Shown here: in pieces, positions 1 through 8,695 of the stretch
Layout: each line of letters opens with the position of its first letter
How positions within the stretch are numbered: the first letter of the stretch is position 1
Origin: JAGOSP01 sp964428075
GTDB lineage: Bacteria > Patescibacteriota > Minisyncoccia > Moranbacterales > UBA1568
Length of the DNA stretch: 57,374 nt
Assembly: GCA_964428075.1 (NCBI GenBank)
Contig: CAYRWQ010000003.1
Location: 1-57,374 of the forward strand
Direction of reading: 5' to 3'
The notes under the pieces: generated by a model
What the model was told of the DNA's origin: nothing
The model's database searches: none
Seen by the model: the letters and a program-made list of their open reading frames with translations, nothing else
Position numbers and translations under genes: made by a program

Positions 1-658
1 ACACCACACCTGCGCCAAAAAGTAAGTACAAAAGATACCACAACCAGTAAACGATATATAAGAATACCGGCAGCAGACACAATCCAACCAGCAGTACCTT
101 CTGAACAACTGAGAAAGTTTCAATAACGAAGCGATCGTATATCGTTTTTGTCACCGCGAAGGTATCGGCAGATTTGCGAGTATCCCCGGAATCAAGACTG
201 TGTATGCTTACCTTTCCCGCTTTCTGATCCCAAGCGCCAAGCGTGTCCTTCCCAAGAATTAACCATGTTTTCTGAATCAAAAAATCATCGGCGGCGATAC
301 TTTTTTTCGTGTCTATAACGAGCAAATTCTCTGGCATATCGGTACCTCCCGAAATGCCACGCCAAGCTTCTGGAAATGCAATCGCATACGGCTCTGTAAC
401 ATTTGTCACAATCTCCCCTCCCTTCACCTGTACTCTGAGCTCGTCCGGATAAAGCGACATCACAATCGATTCTTGCGTATGCCAATCTTGAGAGAACAGA
501 AAGCGAGAGAAACGAATAGAGGCAGGAAGCGCAATGGCGACTGATACCAGCGTAAACAATAAGATAAGCAATGAATAAAAACGAAGAGTTTTCCCCTTTG
601 TAAAATTCAGGCTCGAAAAAAAATCGGGTCGCTCTATAATACACTGCATGCGTCGCAT
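1..658 (-). CDS. DUF1189-like membrane protein (partial, 3' end outside window)
   Basis: The open frame runs from about 658 leftward off the window, so only the N-terminal ~219 residues are visible. It has a hydrophobic segment at residues ~28-46, a long extracytoplasmic stretch and a second strongly hydrophobic stretch near the window edge (LLVGLCLLPVFLYIVYWLW). This layout resembles DUF1189 membrane proteins, which occur in Firmicutes and CPR and have no established function; the assignment is by general resemblance. ATG codons at 676, 658 and 649 are all in frame and none has a clear SD, so the start is uncertain. A different 119-codon frame over the same DNA is judged a shadow because it lacks this membrane organisation. 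Confidence 0.6.
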   Translation of the reverse strand, partial: MRRMQCIIERPDFFSSLNFTKGKTLRFYSLLILLFTLVSVAIALPASIRFSRFLFSQDWHTQESIVMSLYPDELRVQVKGGEIVTNVTEPYAIAFPEAWRGISGGTDMPENLLVIDTKKSIAADDFLIQKTWLILGKDTLGAWDQKAGKVSIHSLDSGDTRKSADTFAVTKTIYDRFVIETFSVVQKVLLVGLCLLPVFLYIVYWLWYLLYLLFGAGVV

Positions 659-721
659 GAGCTTAAGGAAAAGCATAAGTTTCACGAAAATAATATAGAA
701 TCAAAAATCTTCTCCCTCATT

Positions 722-759
722 CTAACATATTCCACACAAGCTAACATATTCCACACAAG
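722..759. repeat. Perfect 19-bp tandem duplication (two copies)
   Basis: The 19-mer starting CTAACATATTCC occurs at 722-740 and again immediately at 741-759 without a mismatch. It lies in the 240-bp gene-free interval between the ABC exporter stop and the DUF1189-like start, that is, upstream of the latter. I see no convincing promoter or terminator in it. It may be a recent slippage duplication or paired binding sites. Confidence 0.85.
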
Positions 760-900
760 GTGCCTCTCTCGTACTACACCCAATCGCACGTCAGAGATTG
801 TATACTCCTCCAAACCCCTTCGCCGCTCGACGGGAAGAAAGAAGGGAAATTTTTCATTGTTGCTCTTTTCCCCATTTGAGCAGTACACCGATGTGCTTCA

Positions 901-2685
901 CTAACACCCTGTCTGATAATCATGCAATCGCTTATAAATACCACTATCTTGTCTTGCTAAATCTTCGTGCCTGCCTTCTTCCACGATTCTGCCCTTGTCG
1001 AAAACAAGTATGCGATCCGCTCTTCGGGCAGTACTCAGTCGGTGAGCGATAATAAAAGTTGTTCTGACTTTCATCAGCGCCTCGAACGATTCAGTAACTT
1101 GCTTTTCTGTTTCTGCGTCAAGCGCGCTGGTGGGTTCATCAAGAATTAATATTGAAGGATTTCGCAATATAGCCCTTGCAATTGCAATGCGCTGTTTCTG
1201 TCCAACAGATAATTTCATGCCTCGCTCGCCAACTAACTGATGATACTTCTCTGGTAGCTCTTCAATAAACTCATGCGCTTGCGCTGCTTTTGCTGCCTTT
1301 CTAACATCTGCCTCTGTTGCTTGCAACATTCCATAGCGAATATTCATCATTACAGTATCGTTAAACAATACTGGTTCCTGAGGAACAACAGCAATACCGC
1401 TTCGAAGTGCCACTAAATCAAATGTTCTCGTGTCATGTCCATCCACGAGTATTCTCCCTTTTGTCGGAAAATAATATCCAGAAATTAAATCAATAGTGGT
1501 ACTTTTCCCAACGCCAGATTTGCCAACGAACGCTATTCGTTCTCCATGCTCAACCTTAAAATTCAGACTATTAAGCACGGTGGTAGTACCATCATAAGAA
1601 AACGACACGTTTTCAAAATGTACCGCACCCCTAATCTTGGATGGGGTATACGCATTTTTTGGGTGATACAGTTCTTGCTTTGTCGCAAAAATCTTTTCTT
1701 CTGCCTGTTTAATACTCACTAAGCCGTTTTGAAGTGTTTGCCATTCGTGGCCCAACCTCACGAAGGGCCCAAAAAGCAAGGCGGCATATCCGTTTAACGC
1801 AACAAGTTCACCGATTGTCAGTTGCCCCTGTTGGATAAAGTAAACGGAAAGAAAGAAGATAACTGATTGTGTTACCAAAACAATCATTCTTTGATAAAAA
1901 TTGATACTACTCCAAATAAGCTGGAGTTTATTCCAAAGGCTCGCTGCGTGCCCCAAAAAACCTGCCTCATTTTTACCTTGCTCATACTCTTCAGTTGCCA
2001 TGTGTTTTACTGATTGAATGTGCGTAACTGCCTGCAATGCGTCCGCATACGCATTCGTCCATGCAGAATGTCCTTCTTCGAGGAGATGAGTGGTCGGAAC
2101 GACTAATTTAATCAACATGAATATGTAGATCATGACACCACACATAAGCACCAACGCAAAAAAAGGGTTGATGAAAAGCGTCACGGTAAAACCGACAATA
2201 ACGCTCAAAATTTGCGGGGTTAAGCTCACAAGCACATTTTCCACAATGGATGCAATTTGCCAGCTTGTCTTCGAAAGATGGTCGGGCAATTCGCCAATTT
2301 TTACATCCTTGTGAAAAGCGAGTGGAACGAAAAGGAGATGTGAAAACCCTTTCGCTTGGTAGCCCAACTGCATCGTCATGCGCAATACACGTCCTCTCCG
2401 ATCAATAATCCAGTCCACAACATTCGCGGCGAGCTGTACAAAGACCCAGAGCAATAACAGACCAAACCATGCGGAAATTGTAAGCTCTCCGAAAGACAAT
2501 GCTTCTGAGAGACCAATCAGCGCATCAAGAAATGAACCAACGATATAAGGAATCGTTCCATTCGCTATTGCCGAAATAATTCCTAAAAAAGCCAAAAAAA
2601 CGAGGGCTGGCTTATAGTCCTCCATGTGCTTGAACAGAATCCCCCAAGCCTTCCTCGTTTCCTTTATTTCGTTTTGTTTACCCAT
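901..2685 (-). CDS. ABC exporter, fused permease and ATPase (MsbA/ATM1-like)
   Basis: A 594-aa half-transporter that would dimerise in the cytoplasmic membrane and export an unknown, probably hydrophobic or peptide-like substrate. The first ~330 residues hold about six membrane segments (for example ALVFLAFLGIISAI). The ATPase follows, with Walker A GKSGVGKST near residue 390, Q-loop VVPQEPVLF, signature LSVGQKQR near 495, Walker B ILILDEPTSALD near 515 and the H-loop histidine in IIAHRLS. The signature is LSVGQ rather than the usual LSGGQ. Length is normal for a half-exporter. It starts 12 bp downstream of tRNA-Val and might share its transcript. The substrate cannot be inferred from the sequence. 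Confidence 0.93.
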   Translation of the reverse strand: MGKQNEIKETRKAWGILFKHMEDYKPALVFLAFLGIISAIANGTIPYIVGSFLDALIGLSEALSFGELTISAWFGLLLLWVFVQLAANVVDWIIDRRGRVLRMTMQLGYQAKGFSHLLFVPLAFHKDVKIGELPDHLSKTSWQIASIVENVLVSLTPQILSVIVGFTVTLFINPFFALVLMCGVMIYIFMLIKLVVPTTHLLEEGHSAWTNAYADALQAVTHIQSVKHMATEEYEQGKNEAGFLGHAASLWNKLQLIWSSINFYQRMIVLVTQSVIFFLSVYFIQQGQLTIGELVALNGYAALLFGPFVRLGHEWQTLQNGLVSIKQAEEKIFATKQELYHPKNAYTPSKIRGAVHFENVSFSYDGTTTVLNSLNFKVEHGERIAFVGKSGVGKSTTIDLISGYYFPTKGRILVDGHDTRTFDLVALRSGIAVVPQEPVLFNDTVMMNIRYGMLQATEADVRKAAKAAQAHEFIEELPEKYHQLVGERGMKLSVGQKQRIAIARAILRNPSILILDEPTSALDAETEKQVTESFEALMKVRTTFIIAHRLSTARRADRILVFDKGRIVEEGRHEDLARQDSGIYKRLHDYQTGC

Positions 2686-2696
2686 GTTTCTTCGAG

Positions 2697-2770
2697 TGGT
2701 CGCACCTGGACTCGAACCAGGGACCTCTGCAATGTGAATGCAGCGTTCTAACCAACTGAACTATGCGACC
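2697..2770 (-). tRNA. tRNA-Val (anticodon CAC)
   Basis: On the minus strand a 7-bp acceptor stem (GGTCGCA/TGCGACC) encloses a D-arm, an anticodon stem CTGCA/TGCAG with loop TTCACAT (anticodon CAC, reading GUG), and a T-arm containing GGTTCGAGTCC. The discriminator base is A and is followed by CTC, so CCA is not encoded and must be added by a nucleotidyltransferase. Confidence 0.96.
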
Positions 2771-2844
2771 AAATTCCCCCTCTCCAAGCACACATACCCG
2801 TACATCATTGTATGGAAGGAGTGCCATTTTGTCCAGAGACTCAG

Positions 2845-3459
2845 TCACGCATCACGCGATTTTTCTCCGAGCGCTTTCAATAACTTTATCTTGGCACGAT
2901 TCACCCGGCTGGCAACAGTATTTATCGGAATACCAGTCATGTCAGAAATCTCGCGATATGATTTATCAAGATAGTACCGAAAAATAAGCATTTCCCGATG
3001 CTCTTTCTGGAGACACCCTAATGCAACCTGAACCATATCATGCAGCTCGCAACGTATCCAATATGCTTCATCGAATTCAACGATGGTCTGTCGATCCACT
3101 TGCGTGACCATGGTATCCTCCCAGGCGACTGCGGACGGGCGGCGACTTCTGTGACGCATCCAGTTAGCCGCTTCATTATGCGCAATACGATATATCCAGG
3201 ATGAAAATACACGTGAGTGTTCAAAGCTTCCGAGATGTTGGTACGCCTTCACAAAAACATTCTGTAAAAGATCTTCGACTTCATCATGGTTACCCACCAC
3301 ATGTCTCAAATACAAAGAAATTTTGTGCTCATAGCGGGATACAATGAATTGAAAGGCAGCAATCTCCCCATGCATCACCCGGGTGACGATTGATTCATCG
3401 CTCTCAACATGACCCCGCGTACCTGATTCCTTGCGCATCATAGACGCATCCTTCAACAT
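2845..3459 (-). CDS. ECF-type sigma-70 family RNA polymerase sigma factor
   Basis: A 204-aa group 4 sigma factor that would direct RNA polymerase to a specific promoter set. Region 2 is at about residues 25-95 (DEVEDLLQNVFVKAYQHL, then FSSWIYRIAHNEAANWMRHR). Region 4 is at about 145-195, with the helix-turn-helix SYREISDMTGIPINTVASRV. The ATG at 3459 is chosen because AGGAG lies 8 bases upstream; a longer frame from 3510 has no SD. No anti-sigma gene with a membrane segment is adjacent. The divergent neighbour at 3583 is a small basic protein of unknown role. Its regulon cannot be determined from this window. Confidence 0.93.
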   Translation of the reverse strand: MLKDASMMRKESGTRGHVESDESIVTRVMHGEIAAFQFIVSRYEHKISLYLRHVVGNHDEVEDLLQNVFVKAYQHLGSFEHSRVFSSWIYRIAHNEAANWMRHRSRRPSAVAWEDTMVTQVDRQTIVEFDEAYWIRCELHDMVQVALGCLQKEHREMLIFRYYLDKSYREISDMTGIPINTVASRVNRAKIKLLKALGEKSRDA

Positions 3460-3582
3460 CGTACTACTCCTAGTATACAATGATATACTGCATCCACACG
3501 TATTACTCACAATACATTGACAATACGTGCAAAAAACAGTATAACGTTATTAGTACCTTCCCATCAAACTACGGAGAAACAT

Positions 3583-3996
3583 GTGAAAAAAATACTGCAA
3601 TCTCTCTGGACCATTCTACGCAACTCACTCATTGGATGCGCGATACGACTTTGTTGGCACCGTCTTTGGATACGTATCGATATGTCACACCCTTCACTCG
3701 AAATTGATCCTATTCTCCTAGCGCGTTTTCGGGGGGACAACCCATCACAACACGTTCGTTTTATGCTTGGCTTCAAATCAGCCGAGCAGTACACAAGAGA
3801 TATTGATCGGCGCAGGCATATCGCCCAGTCCGTAATCAACCCACATGGCTCTGAGAGATTGGTATACTTCTACTCCCGTTTCGATCTGTGGATTCGTTTT
3901 GGGCGCGATGTCAGAACTCTGCTCCGATTGTATAACCAAATATCGCAAACACAAGCCCACAAAGAAAAGCATGGACTTTCACGCAGGAATCCCTAA
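3583..3996 (+). CDS. Hypothetical small basic protein divergent from the ECF sigma gene
   Basis: A 137-aa frame starting with GTG, chosen because GGAG lies 6-7 bases upstream. The ATG two bases earlier is immediately followed by TGA in its own frame, so it cannot be the start. The product is rich in Arg and His with a short amphipathic N-terminus (KKILQSLWTILRNSLIGCAI) and no motif I recognise. It is divergent from the sigma factor across ~120 bp, so co-regulation is possible. It lacks the signature of a known anti-sigma domain. Codon choice is not strongly biased, so a spurious frame cannot be excluded. Confidence 0.5.
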   Translation: MKKILQSLWTILRNSLIGCAIRLCWHRLWIRIDMSHPSLEIDPILLARFRGDNPSQHVRFMLGFKSAEQYTRDIDRRRHIAQSVINPHGSERLVYFYSRFDLWIRFGRDVRTLLRLYNQISQTQAHKEKHGLSRRNP

Positions 3997-4031
3997 ACCC
4001 GTTTCTCACATCCTGCACACTGAGTCTCGAA

Positions 4032-4060
4032 AGGGGATCTCGATACCATCCAGATCCCCT
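4032..4060 (+). terminator. 9-bp hairpin, possible terminator of the 3583-3996 gene
   Basis: AGGGGATCT (4032-4040) pairs perfectly with AGATCCCCT (4052-4060) across an 11-base loop, 36 bp after the stop codon. It is not followed by a clear T-tract (cttctcatc), so terminator function is uncertain. The remaining sequence to 4287 shows no gene, only a repeated AAGAACATC and AT-rich DNA before tsaD. Confidence 0.4.
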
Positions 4061-4287
4061 CTTCTCATCACTCCTGTCTCACACTCAGCCTCACAACAGA
4101 GCATGACGTATTAAAACCACTCTAGGTAATAAACGAAAACACTAAGAACATCTTGAAGAATCAAAGAACATCAATAATCCGCCACAAAAATATCAGGAAT
4201 ATACCTTGAATGACCCATTCACGTGAGATGCGTCTGGATCCGATCGTTTTGTATCGCTCTTGTTTTTATTATTCTTGAGAGAAACTT

Positions 4288-5376
4288 ATGCGTATTCTCG
4301 CCATAGAAACCTCCTGTGACGATACCGCTGCAGCCGTCATCGAACGAACGTCAGAGGGTGTTTTTGTGCGTTCTAGTATAGTCTCCTCACAAATCGCACT
4401 CCACGCGACTTATGGCGGTGTCGTACCCAACCTCGCCGCTCGAGAACATGTGAAAAATATGATTCCAGTCATCAAAACTGCTTTCCTCACATCAGGATTT
4501 ACTCCCAGTGGTATTGACCTGATCGCTGTCACGCAAGGCCCCGGTCTCATTCCAGCGCTCCTTGTTGGCACCACTACTGCCAAAACCCTGTCTTTCCTCT
4601 GGCACAAACCACTCATAGGGATTCATCATATCGAAGGACACATATACGCGAACTTCATCGCCACTGCCACTCAAAAAAATAGTCTTGTTTTTCCTCTCCT
4701 CGCCCTGATCGTTTCCGGTGGACATACGGCACTCATACTCATGCGTGATCACTTCCAATACGAAGTCCTCGGCGAAACTCAAGATGATGCCGTTGGGGAA
4801 TGTTTTGACAAAGCTGCTCGTCTCCTCGGACTCGCATATCCCGGCGGACCCATCGTGGCAAAACGAGCCGACGATTTTCGCCAATCAATATCCGAGAATC
4901 GCCATACCACTTCCTGGTTTCCTCGCCCAATGTTGAAGAGCAACGACCTCAATTTTTCCTTCTCTGGTCTCAAAACCTCTCTGCTCTACTTCTTGAAAAA
5001 ACATGAGGTAGAAAAATCAAACGAGCACTTCGTAAGCAAAGTTTGCCACGAATTTCAAGAAGCAATTGTCGATGTTCTCGTTAGCAAGACCAGAAGCGCC
5101 ATACTCTCTTTCCAGCCTTCAACATTCATCATTGCAGGTGGCGTTTCAGCCAATGTCCGATTGCGAGACCGCTTACATACTCTCATCAAAAACGATTTTC
5201 CGAACACGCACTTCTTTACACCCGAATTCCAATACTGCCTCGACAATGCCGCGATGATTGGGACGGCGGCAGCTTTTCGTTACCAGGCCTTTTCATCACT
5301 CCAACAGAATACTCTCATGACATCCTGGCGTACTCTGGAGCCACGGGCTCATTTCAGTATCGCTACCTCCATATAG
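4288..5376 (+). CDS. tsaD: tRNA N6-adenosine threonylcarbamoyltransferase TsaD
   Basis: A 362-aa Kae1/TsaD protein that transfers threonylcarbamoyl from TC-AMP to A37 of ANN-decoding tRNAs, normally with TsaB and TsaE, which are not in this window. Visible motifs are the N-terminal LAIETSCDDTAAAVIE, the metal-binding H-I-E-G-H at residues 114-118, the ATP-binding VSGGHTALIL, GETQDDAVGECFDKAARLLG with YPGGP, and the C-terminal LDNAAMIGTAA containing the third metal ligand Asp. Length is typical of the family. The ATG follows a weak GAGAG. A perfect hairpin lies ~50 bp after the stop. Confidence 0.97.
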   Translation: MRILAIETSCDDTAAAVIERTSEGVFVRSSIVSSQIALHATYGGVVPNLAAREHVKNMIPVIKTAFLTSGFTPSGIDLIAVTQGPGLIPALLVGTTTAKTLSFLWHKPLIGIHHIEGHIYANFIATATQKNSLVFPLLALIVSGGHTALILMRDHFQYEVLGETQDDAVGECFDKAARLLGLAYPGGPIVAKRADDFRQSISENRHTTSWFPRPMLKSNDLNFSFSGLKTSLLYFLKKHEVEKSNEHFVSKVCHEFQEAIVDVLVSKTRSAILSFQPSTFIIAGGVSANVRLRDRLHTLIKNDFPNTHFFTPEFQYCLDNAAMIGTAAAFRYQAFSSLQQNTLMTSWRTLEPRAHFSIATSI

Positions 5377-5424
5377 GTTCTCACATTCGAAAATACAACC
5401 TCATGCCATACACGACACACCCTA

Positions 5425-5459
5425 AAATAGGTGACCAAATCACCTATTTCTTGTATGAT
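5425..5459 (+). promoter_or_regulatory. Perfect 10-bp palindrome overlapping a candidate promoter
   Basis: AAATAGGTGA (5425-5434) and TCACCTATTT (5440-5449) form a perfect inverted repeat with a 5-base spacer. A candidate -10 TATGAT sits at 5454-5459, and 17 bases upstream GTGACC (5431-5436) could be the -35, lying inside the palindrome. This could be an operator for the downstream glycosyltransferase-rtcB unit or a weak terminator for tsaD; the tail CTTGT is a poor T-tract. Confidence 0.45.
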
Positions 5460-5513
5460 ACAGACGAAAAGCAAAATCGATGAATAGTGCGTGCATTTTT
5501 TGTTTTTTCTCGT

Positions 5514-6632
5514 ATGAAAAAAATTCTGCTTGCCACCCGTCCATTAGTTCCGCCCTGGGATGAAGCTTCAAAAAACTTCGCCTATTTTCTCGCGAGGTCG
5601 ATCGAGAAACATCATGTGAGTGTTCTCACTACTCCGACTTGGCTGTCTGATCTTCCAGCCAATATCACCCAAATTCCTTGTTACTCCAAACCTGAGCTTG
5701 ATTTTTCGGAAAAACTCCGTCTTCTTGCTTCCCTGCGGAGCCTGCGAGGAAAATTTGATATAACCCACTATCTTTTCACCCCGACTCGAAAAAATACCTC
5801 TCTCATCAATTTTTTTAGCCGACCCACCCGTGGTAAAACCATCCAAACCATCGCTACCATACGTGAAGACCTCTACGGACCAAAACAATGGAAACAGCTC
5901 TTCTTTGCAGACCGTATCGTCGTCTATTCGGACTATTCCAAAAAACGACTCTCTGATATTGGTCTGCAAAACACGCTCCGTATTTACCCGGGAGTTGATC
6001 TCTCTTACTACCGACACGATCAAAAACATGCCGAGACACTCGAGTATTTCGATTTGACACCCTCTGACTTCGTTGTCACCTACAACGGAGAGTACGCTCG
6101 ACTTGGAGCGACCGATATGCTCACTGATTGGCTCATTGAGTATTATACCGCACATCCTGACTCCGATATGAAGTTCGTTTTTGCTTGCCGCGTCAAAAAA
6201 CACGAAGATGATCGACTCAAAAAGATCAGCATCACCGAACGCTTCCGCAAAGCCGGCGTTCTGGATCACATCCGTTTCACCGACACATACGCCGATATGC
6301 CCAAACTGTACAACCTCGCGGATATCATCGTATTTCCTGTCAACGATATGCGTGGTAAATTCGATATTCCTCTTGTCATCATCGAAGCCTACGCCTGCAG
6401 GAAACCGGTCATACTCTCTGACCTGCCGATCTTCCAAGAATTCTCAAACCCAAATATCTGTGTTACTATTCCGCGCGGTGATACCGCCGCCCTCTCCCAT
6501 GCTCTTAGCCTTTTAAAGGAAAATCCAGAAGAAAGGGAACGGCTCGGACGGGAAGCTCGCACCTTCGTCGAAACACATTTTGATCTTAAAAATACAGTAC
6601 AAGAATACGAGCGACTCTATGACTCACTCTAA
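5514..6632 (+). CDS. Glycosyltransferase, GT4-like (GT-B fold)
   Basis: A ~372-aa cytoplasmic or membrane-associated glycosyltransferase. The N-terminus KKILLATRPLVPPWDEASKN is a Rossmann-like acceptor domain. The C-terminal half carries features of GT4 enzymes: the YPGVD turn after the linker, DMPKLYNLADIIVFP, and the nucleotide-sugar motif PLVIIEAYACRKPVILSD with its conserved Glu. ATG 5514 is preferred over GTG 5487 because the domain begins there, although neither has an SD. It is followed after 26 bp by rtcB in the same direction. The donor and acceptor sugars are unknown. Confidence 0.88.
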   Translation: MKKILLATRPLVPPWDEASKNFAYFLARSIEKHHVSVLTTPTWLSDLPANITQIPCYSKPELDFSEKLRLLASLRSLRGKFDITHYLFTPTRKNTSLINFFSRPTRGKTIQTIATIREDLYGPKQWKQLFFADRIVVYSDYSKKRLSDIGLQNTLRIYPGVDLSYYRHDQKHAETLEYFDLTPSDFVVTYNGEYARLGATDMLTDWLIEYYTAHPDSDMKFVFACRVKKHEDDRLKKISITERFRKAGVLDHIRFTDTYADMPKLYNLADIIVFPVNDMRGKFDIPLVIIEAYACRKPVILSDLPIFQEFSNPNICVTIPRGDTAALSHALSLLKENPEERERLGREARTFVETHFDLKNTVQEYERLYDSL

Positions 6633-6658
6633 TATCCTCTCGAAAAAATTCACACCTT

Positions 6659-8164
6659 ATGTTCCGTGAATCCTTCACAAAAATCTCCGACTATCAAAGT
6701 AAATTCAAAACTGAGAAAATGCGTGTCCCAGTAGTCTTTCATGTCCAGGACGAGCTCCTGCCAACCGAATCCACTCTGCTGCAACTCGAAAGTGTTGCTG
6801 CGAATGATGGCTTGGTAAGTCACATCGCCGCCATGGCTGATGTCCATAGCAAACCCGGACGTAAGAATGCCACCGGAACTACTATTGCTTCCGAACATTT
6901 CATATTACCCCAGCTCAATGATAGTGATCCGGCCTGTGGTATGCGACTTGTTCGCACCAATCTGAACGAAAACAACATCACCCCGAAAGAACTCGACCGG
7001 CTATTCGAAGCGCTTGTTCCGGTGGTTCCCACCAAAGCATATGTCGGTACCTACCTCCCCTTTCGCATCGTTACCGATATCTGTCGAAAAGGTATCAAGC
7101 CACTTATCGAGTACCTTGGCATCCAAACCAAATATGAAACAGAAAACTCACTCGATCGAGGCAACTTTTTCTCTGCTCCACCGTCTCGTCGCGATATGCT
7201 CCAGATCCTCCCACCCCTCTTCCTCTTTTTCGCTCAATTCCGCTCGGGCATCCTTGGCGCAGCCGGAAACCACTTCCTTGATCTCATGAAAGTCACTGGG
7301 ATCGAAGACGAACCAACAGCAACCAAACTCGGGATCAAAAACGGTGATTACCTCTTCATGATACACTGTGGCTCCGGCATACTCGGCCAATACACCATGT
7401 ACATGTACACCGCCAAAAAACGCGAACATCTTTCTACCGCCATCTTCATGAATCTCGGCCGCTTCTTCTGGTCCACCCCATTCAAAAACACTGTTCGCTC
7501 AATCGCTGCCAAAATCCGCGCGTCTCATTTCGGCACACAAGAGTCACTCATCACATTTGATGGCGAAGGAGATGATGGAAAACTCTACATGGCCGCACGA
7601 AATGCTTGCTCCAATTTCGCTCATGCCAACCGCGCTGTCATCACGCACAACATCGGCCAAACGATCAAGCGTGTCCTCGGACACGATCCAGAGCTTGAAC
7701 TACTCTACGATATGCCACATATCCTTGTGTCACGCGAAGAACATGCCAAAAAAAACGTCTGGGTACACCGCAATGGAACAAGTCGCGCCTACGGACCGGC
7801 ACGCATGCAGGATCACCCGATCTTCCGGAAAACCGGTGAGCCCGCTTTTATCCCGACATCCATGTCAACCGAGGCTTATCTCTGTGTAGGAACCGACCAC
7901 AATGAATCCACTTTTTTTTCCTGCAACCACGGAGCTGGTAAGTCCAAACAAAAAACTGAACATACCGTCCCAAAAAACAAAACCGAGCTCGATCAAAAAC
8001 TCAAAACAAAGGGTGTGCGCCTCTACAATGGCCGATCCTCCAAGGTCACGGAGCAAGACTCCTCACACTACAAACGCGCTGAGGATGTCATTGCCAGTGT
8101 CCAGGCAAACAATATCGTCACACCCATCGCTCGTCTTACCCCCATTTCGGTCATCATGTACTAA
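6659..8164 (+). CDS. Divergent RtcB-family RNA ligase
   Basis: A 501-aa protein matching RtcB, the Mn/GTP-dependent ligase that joins 2',3'-cyclic phosphate or 3'-phosphate to 5'-OH RNA ends in repair or splicing. Motifs appear in order: MADVHSKPGRKNATGTTIAS; DPACGM (metal-binding Asp and Cys); GAAGNHFLDL (in place of GGGNHF); MIHCGSGILGQ (in place of HTGSRG); VITHNIG (metal His); VHRNGTSRAYGP; FIPTSMSTEAYLCVG; NHGAGK (the guanylylated His); and the C-terminal PIARLTPISVI. All expected metal and nucleophile residues appear retained despite many substitutions. No archease gene is adjacent. It is probably co-transcribed with the upstream GT4 gene. Confidence 0.88.
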   Translation: MFRESFTKISDYQSKFKTEKMRVPVVFHVQDELLPTESTLLQLESVAANDGLVSHIAAMADVHSKPGRKNATGTTIASEHFILPQLNDSDPACGMRLVRTNLNENNITPKELDRLFEALVPVVPTKAYVGTYLPFRIVTDICRKGIKPLIEYLGIQTKYETENSLDRGNFFSAPPSRRDMLQILPPLFLFFAQFRSGILGAAGNHFLDLMKVTGIEDEPTATKLGIKNGDYLFMIHCGSGILGQYTMYMYTAKKREHLSTAIFMNLGRFFWSTPFKNTVRSIAAKIRASHFGTQESLITFDGEGDDGKLYMAARNACSNFAHANRAVITHNIGQTIKRVLGHDPELELLYDMPHILVSREEHAKKNVWVHRNGTSRAYGPARMQDHPIFRKTGEPAFIPTSMSTEAYLCVGTDHNESTFFSCNHGAGKSKQKTEHTVPKNKTELDQKLKTKGVRLYNGRSSKVTEQDSSHYKRAEDVIASVQANNIVTPIARLTPISVIMY

Positions 8165-8188
8165 AAAACCGAAAAGGTCATTGGGGAT

Positions 8189-8226
8189 AAAAAAAATGGC
8201 TTATATGGAAAGAGTTCCATGTAAGC
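8189..8226 (-). terminator. Intrinsic terminator of the 8230-8598 gene
   Basis: On the minus strand a 12-position stem (GCTTACATGGAA with TTCCATATAAGC, one mismatch, CTCT loop) is followed by CA and an eight-T tract (plus-strand A-run 8189-8196). It begins a few bases after the stop codon of the minus-strand gene. Confidence 0.85.
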
Positions 8227-8229
8227 TCA

Positions 8230-8598
8230 TCAGATCATCAAAACGACTAATTCTTCTCTGTGTCGTATTTTATTGTCGCGATCATCATAACCTTGCAACC
8301 GATTCCTCAGAGCAACCATTCCACGAGGCTTCATACCCTGAAAAAACTCCCGGGTCAATTGCTCGGCATGAAGATAATTCGGATTGCAACGGACATTGCG
8401 AACCGAAATTATCGGCGGACTGCCTAGAGCATACGAAAACTCCCCCTCGGAAATCCAGACACGTTGATCGAATCTTGCACGTATAATACCCTTGGCGTCA
8501 CTCAAGCTACACCGGCTCATCAAGAATATACCTGCTATCGTCGTAAACACCGTACGATCATGAAAGAGCGCAAAACCAAATGATTGATTCTGATCCAC
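8230..8598 (-). CDS. Hypothetical protein, orphan monocistron
   Basis: A 122-aa product starting at GTG 8598, chosen because a full AAGGAGGT lies upstream; a TTG one codon earlier would be too close to it. I recognise no family. The protein is mixed alpha/beta in character, with FGFALFHDRTVFTTIAGIFL near the N-terminus and a charged C-terminus. It lies between the convergent rtcB and the O-antigen ligase-like gene, with its own terminator. A plus-strand frame over the same bases is rejected because it has no SD and is the antisense of this signal-bearing gene. Confidence 0.7.
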   Translation of the reverse strand: MDQNQSFGFALFHDRTVFTTIAGIFLMSRCSLSDAKGIIRARFDQRVWISEGEFSYALGSPPIISVRNVRCNPNYLHAEQLTREFFQGMKPRGMVALRNRLQGYDDRDNKIRHREELVVLMI

Positions 8599-8695
8599 CA
8601 AGCCACCTCCTTCGATATACTATCCTGGAATACCTTGTTAACCTTCAAAAAGAACTACGATACCTCCATAAAATCTATTATTATTCAAGCACATT

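Noticed and set aside
5568..6437. 289-codon minus-strand frame
   Set aside because: It lies wholly antisense to the GT4 glycosyltransferase and reads as its complement shadow; no SD and no domain.
7902..8486. 194-codon plus-strand frame at the 3' end of rtcB
   Set aside because: It overlaps the conserved C-terminal RtcB motifs in another frame and is antisense to a gene with a perfect SD and a terminator.
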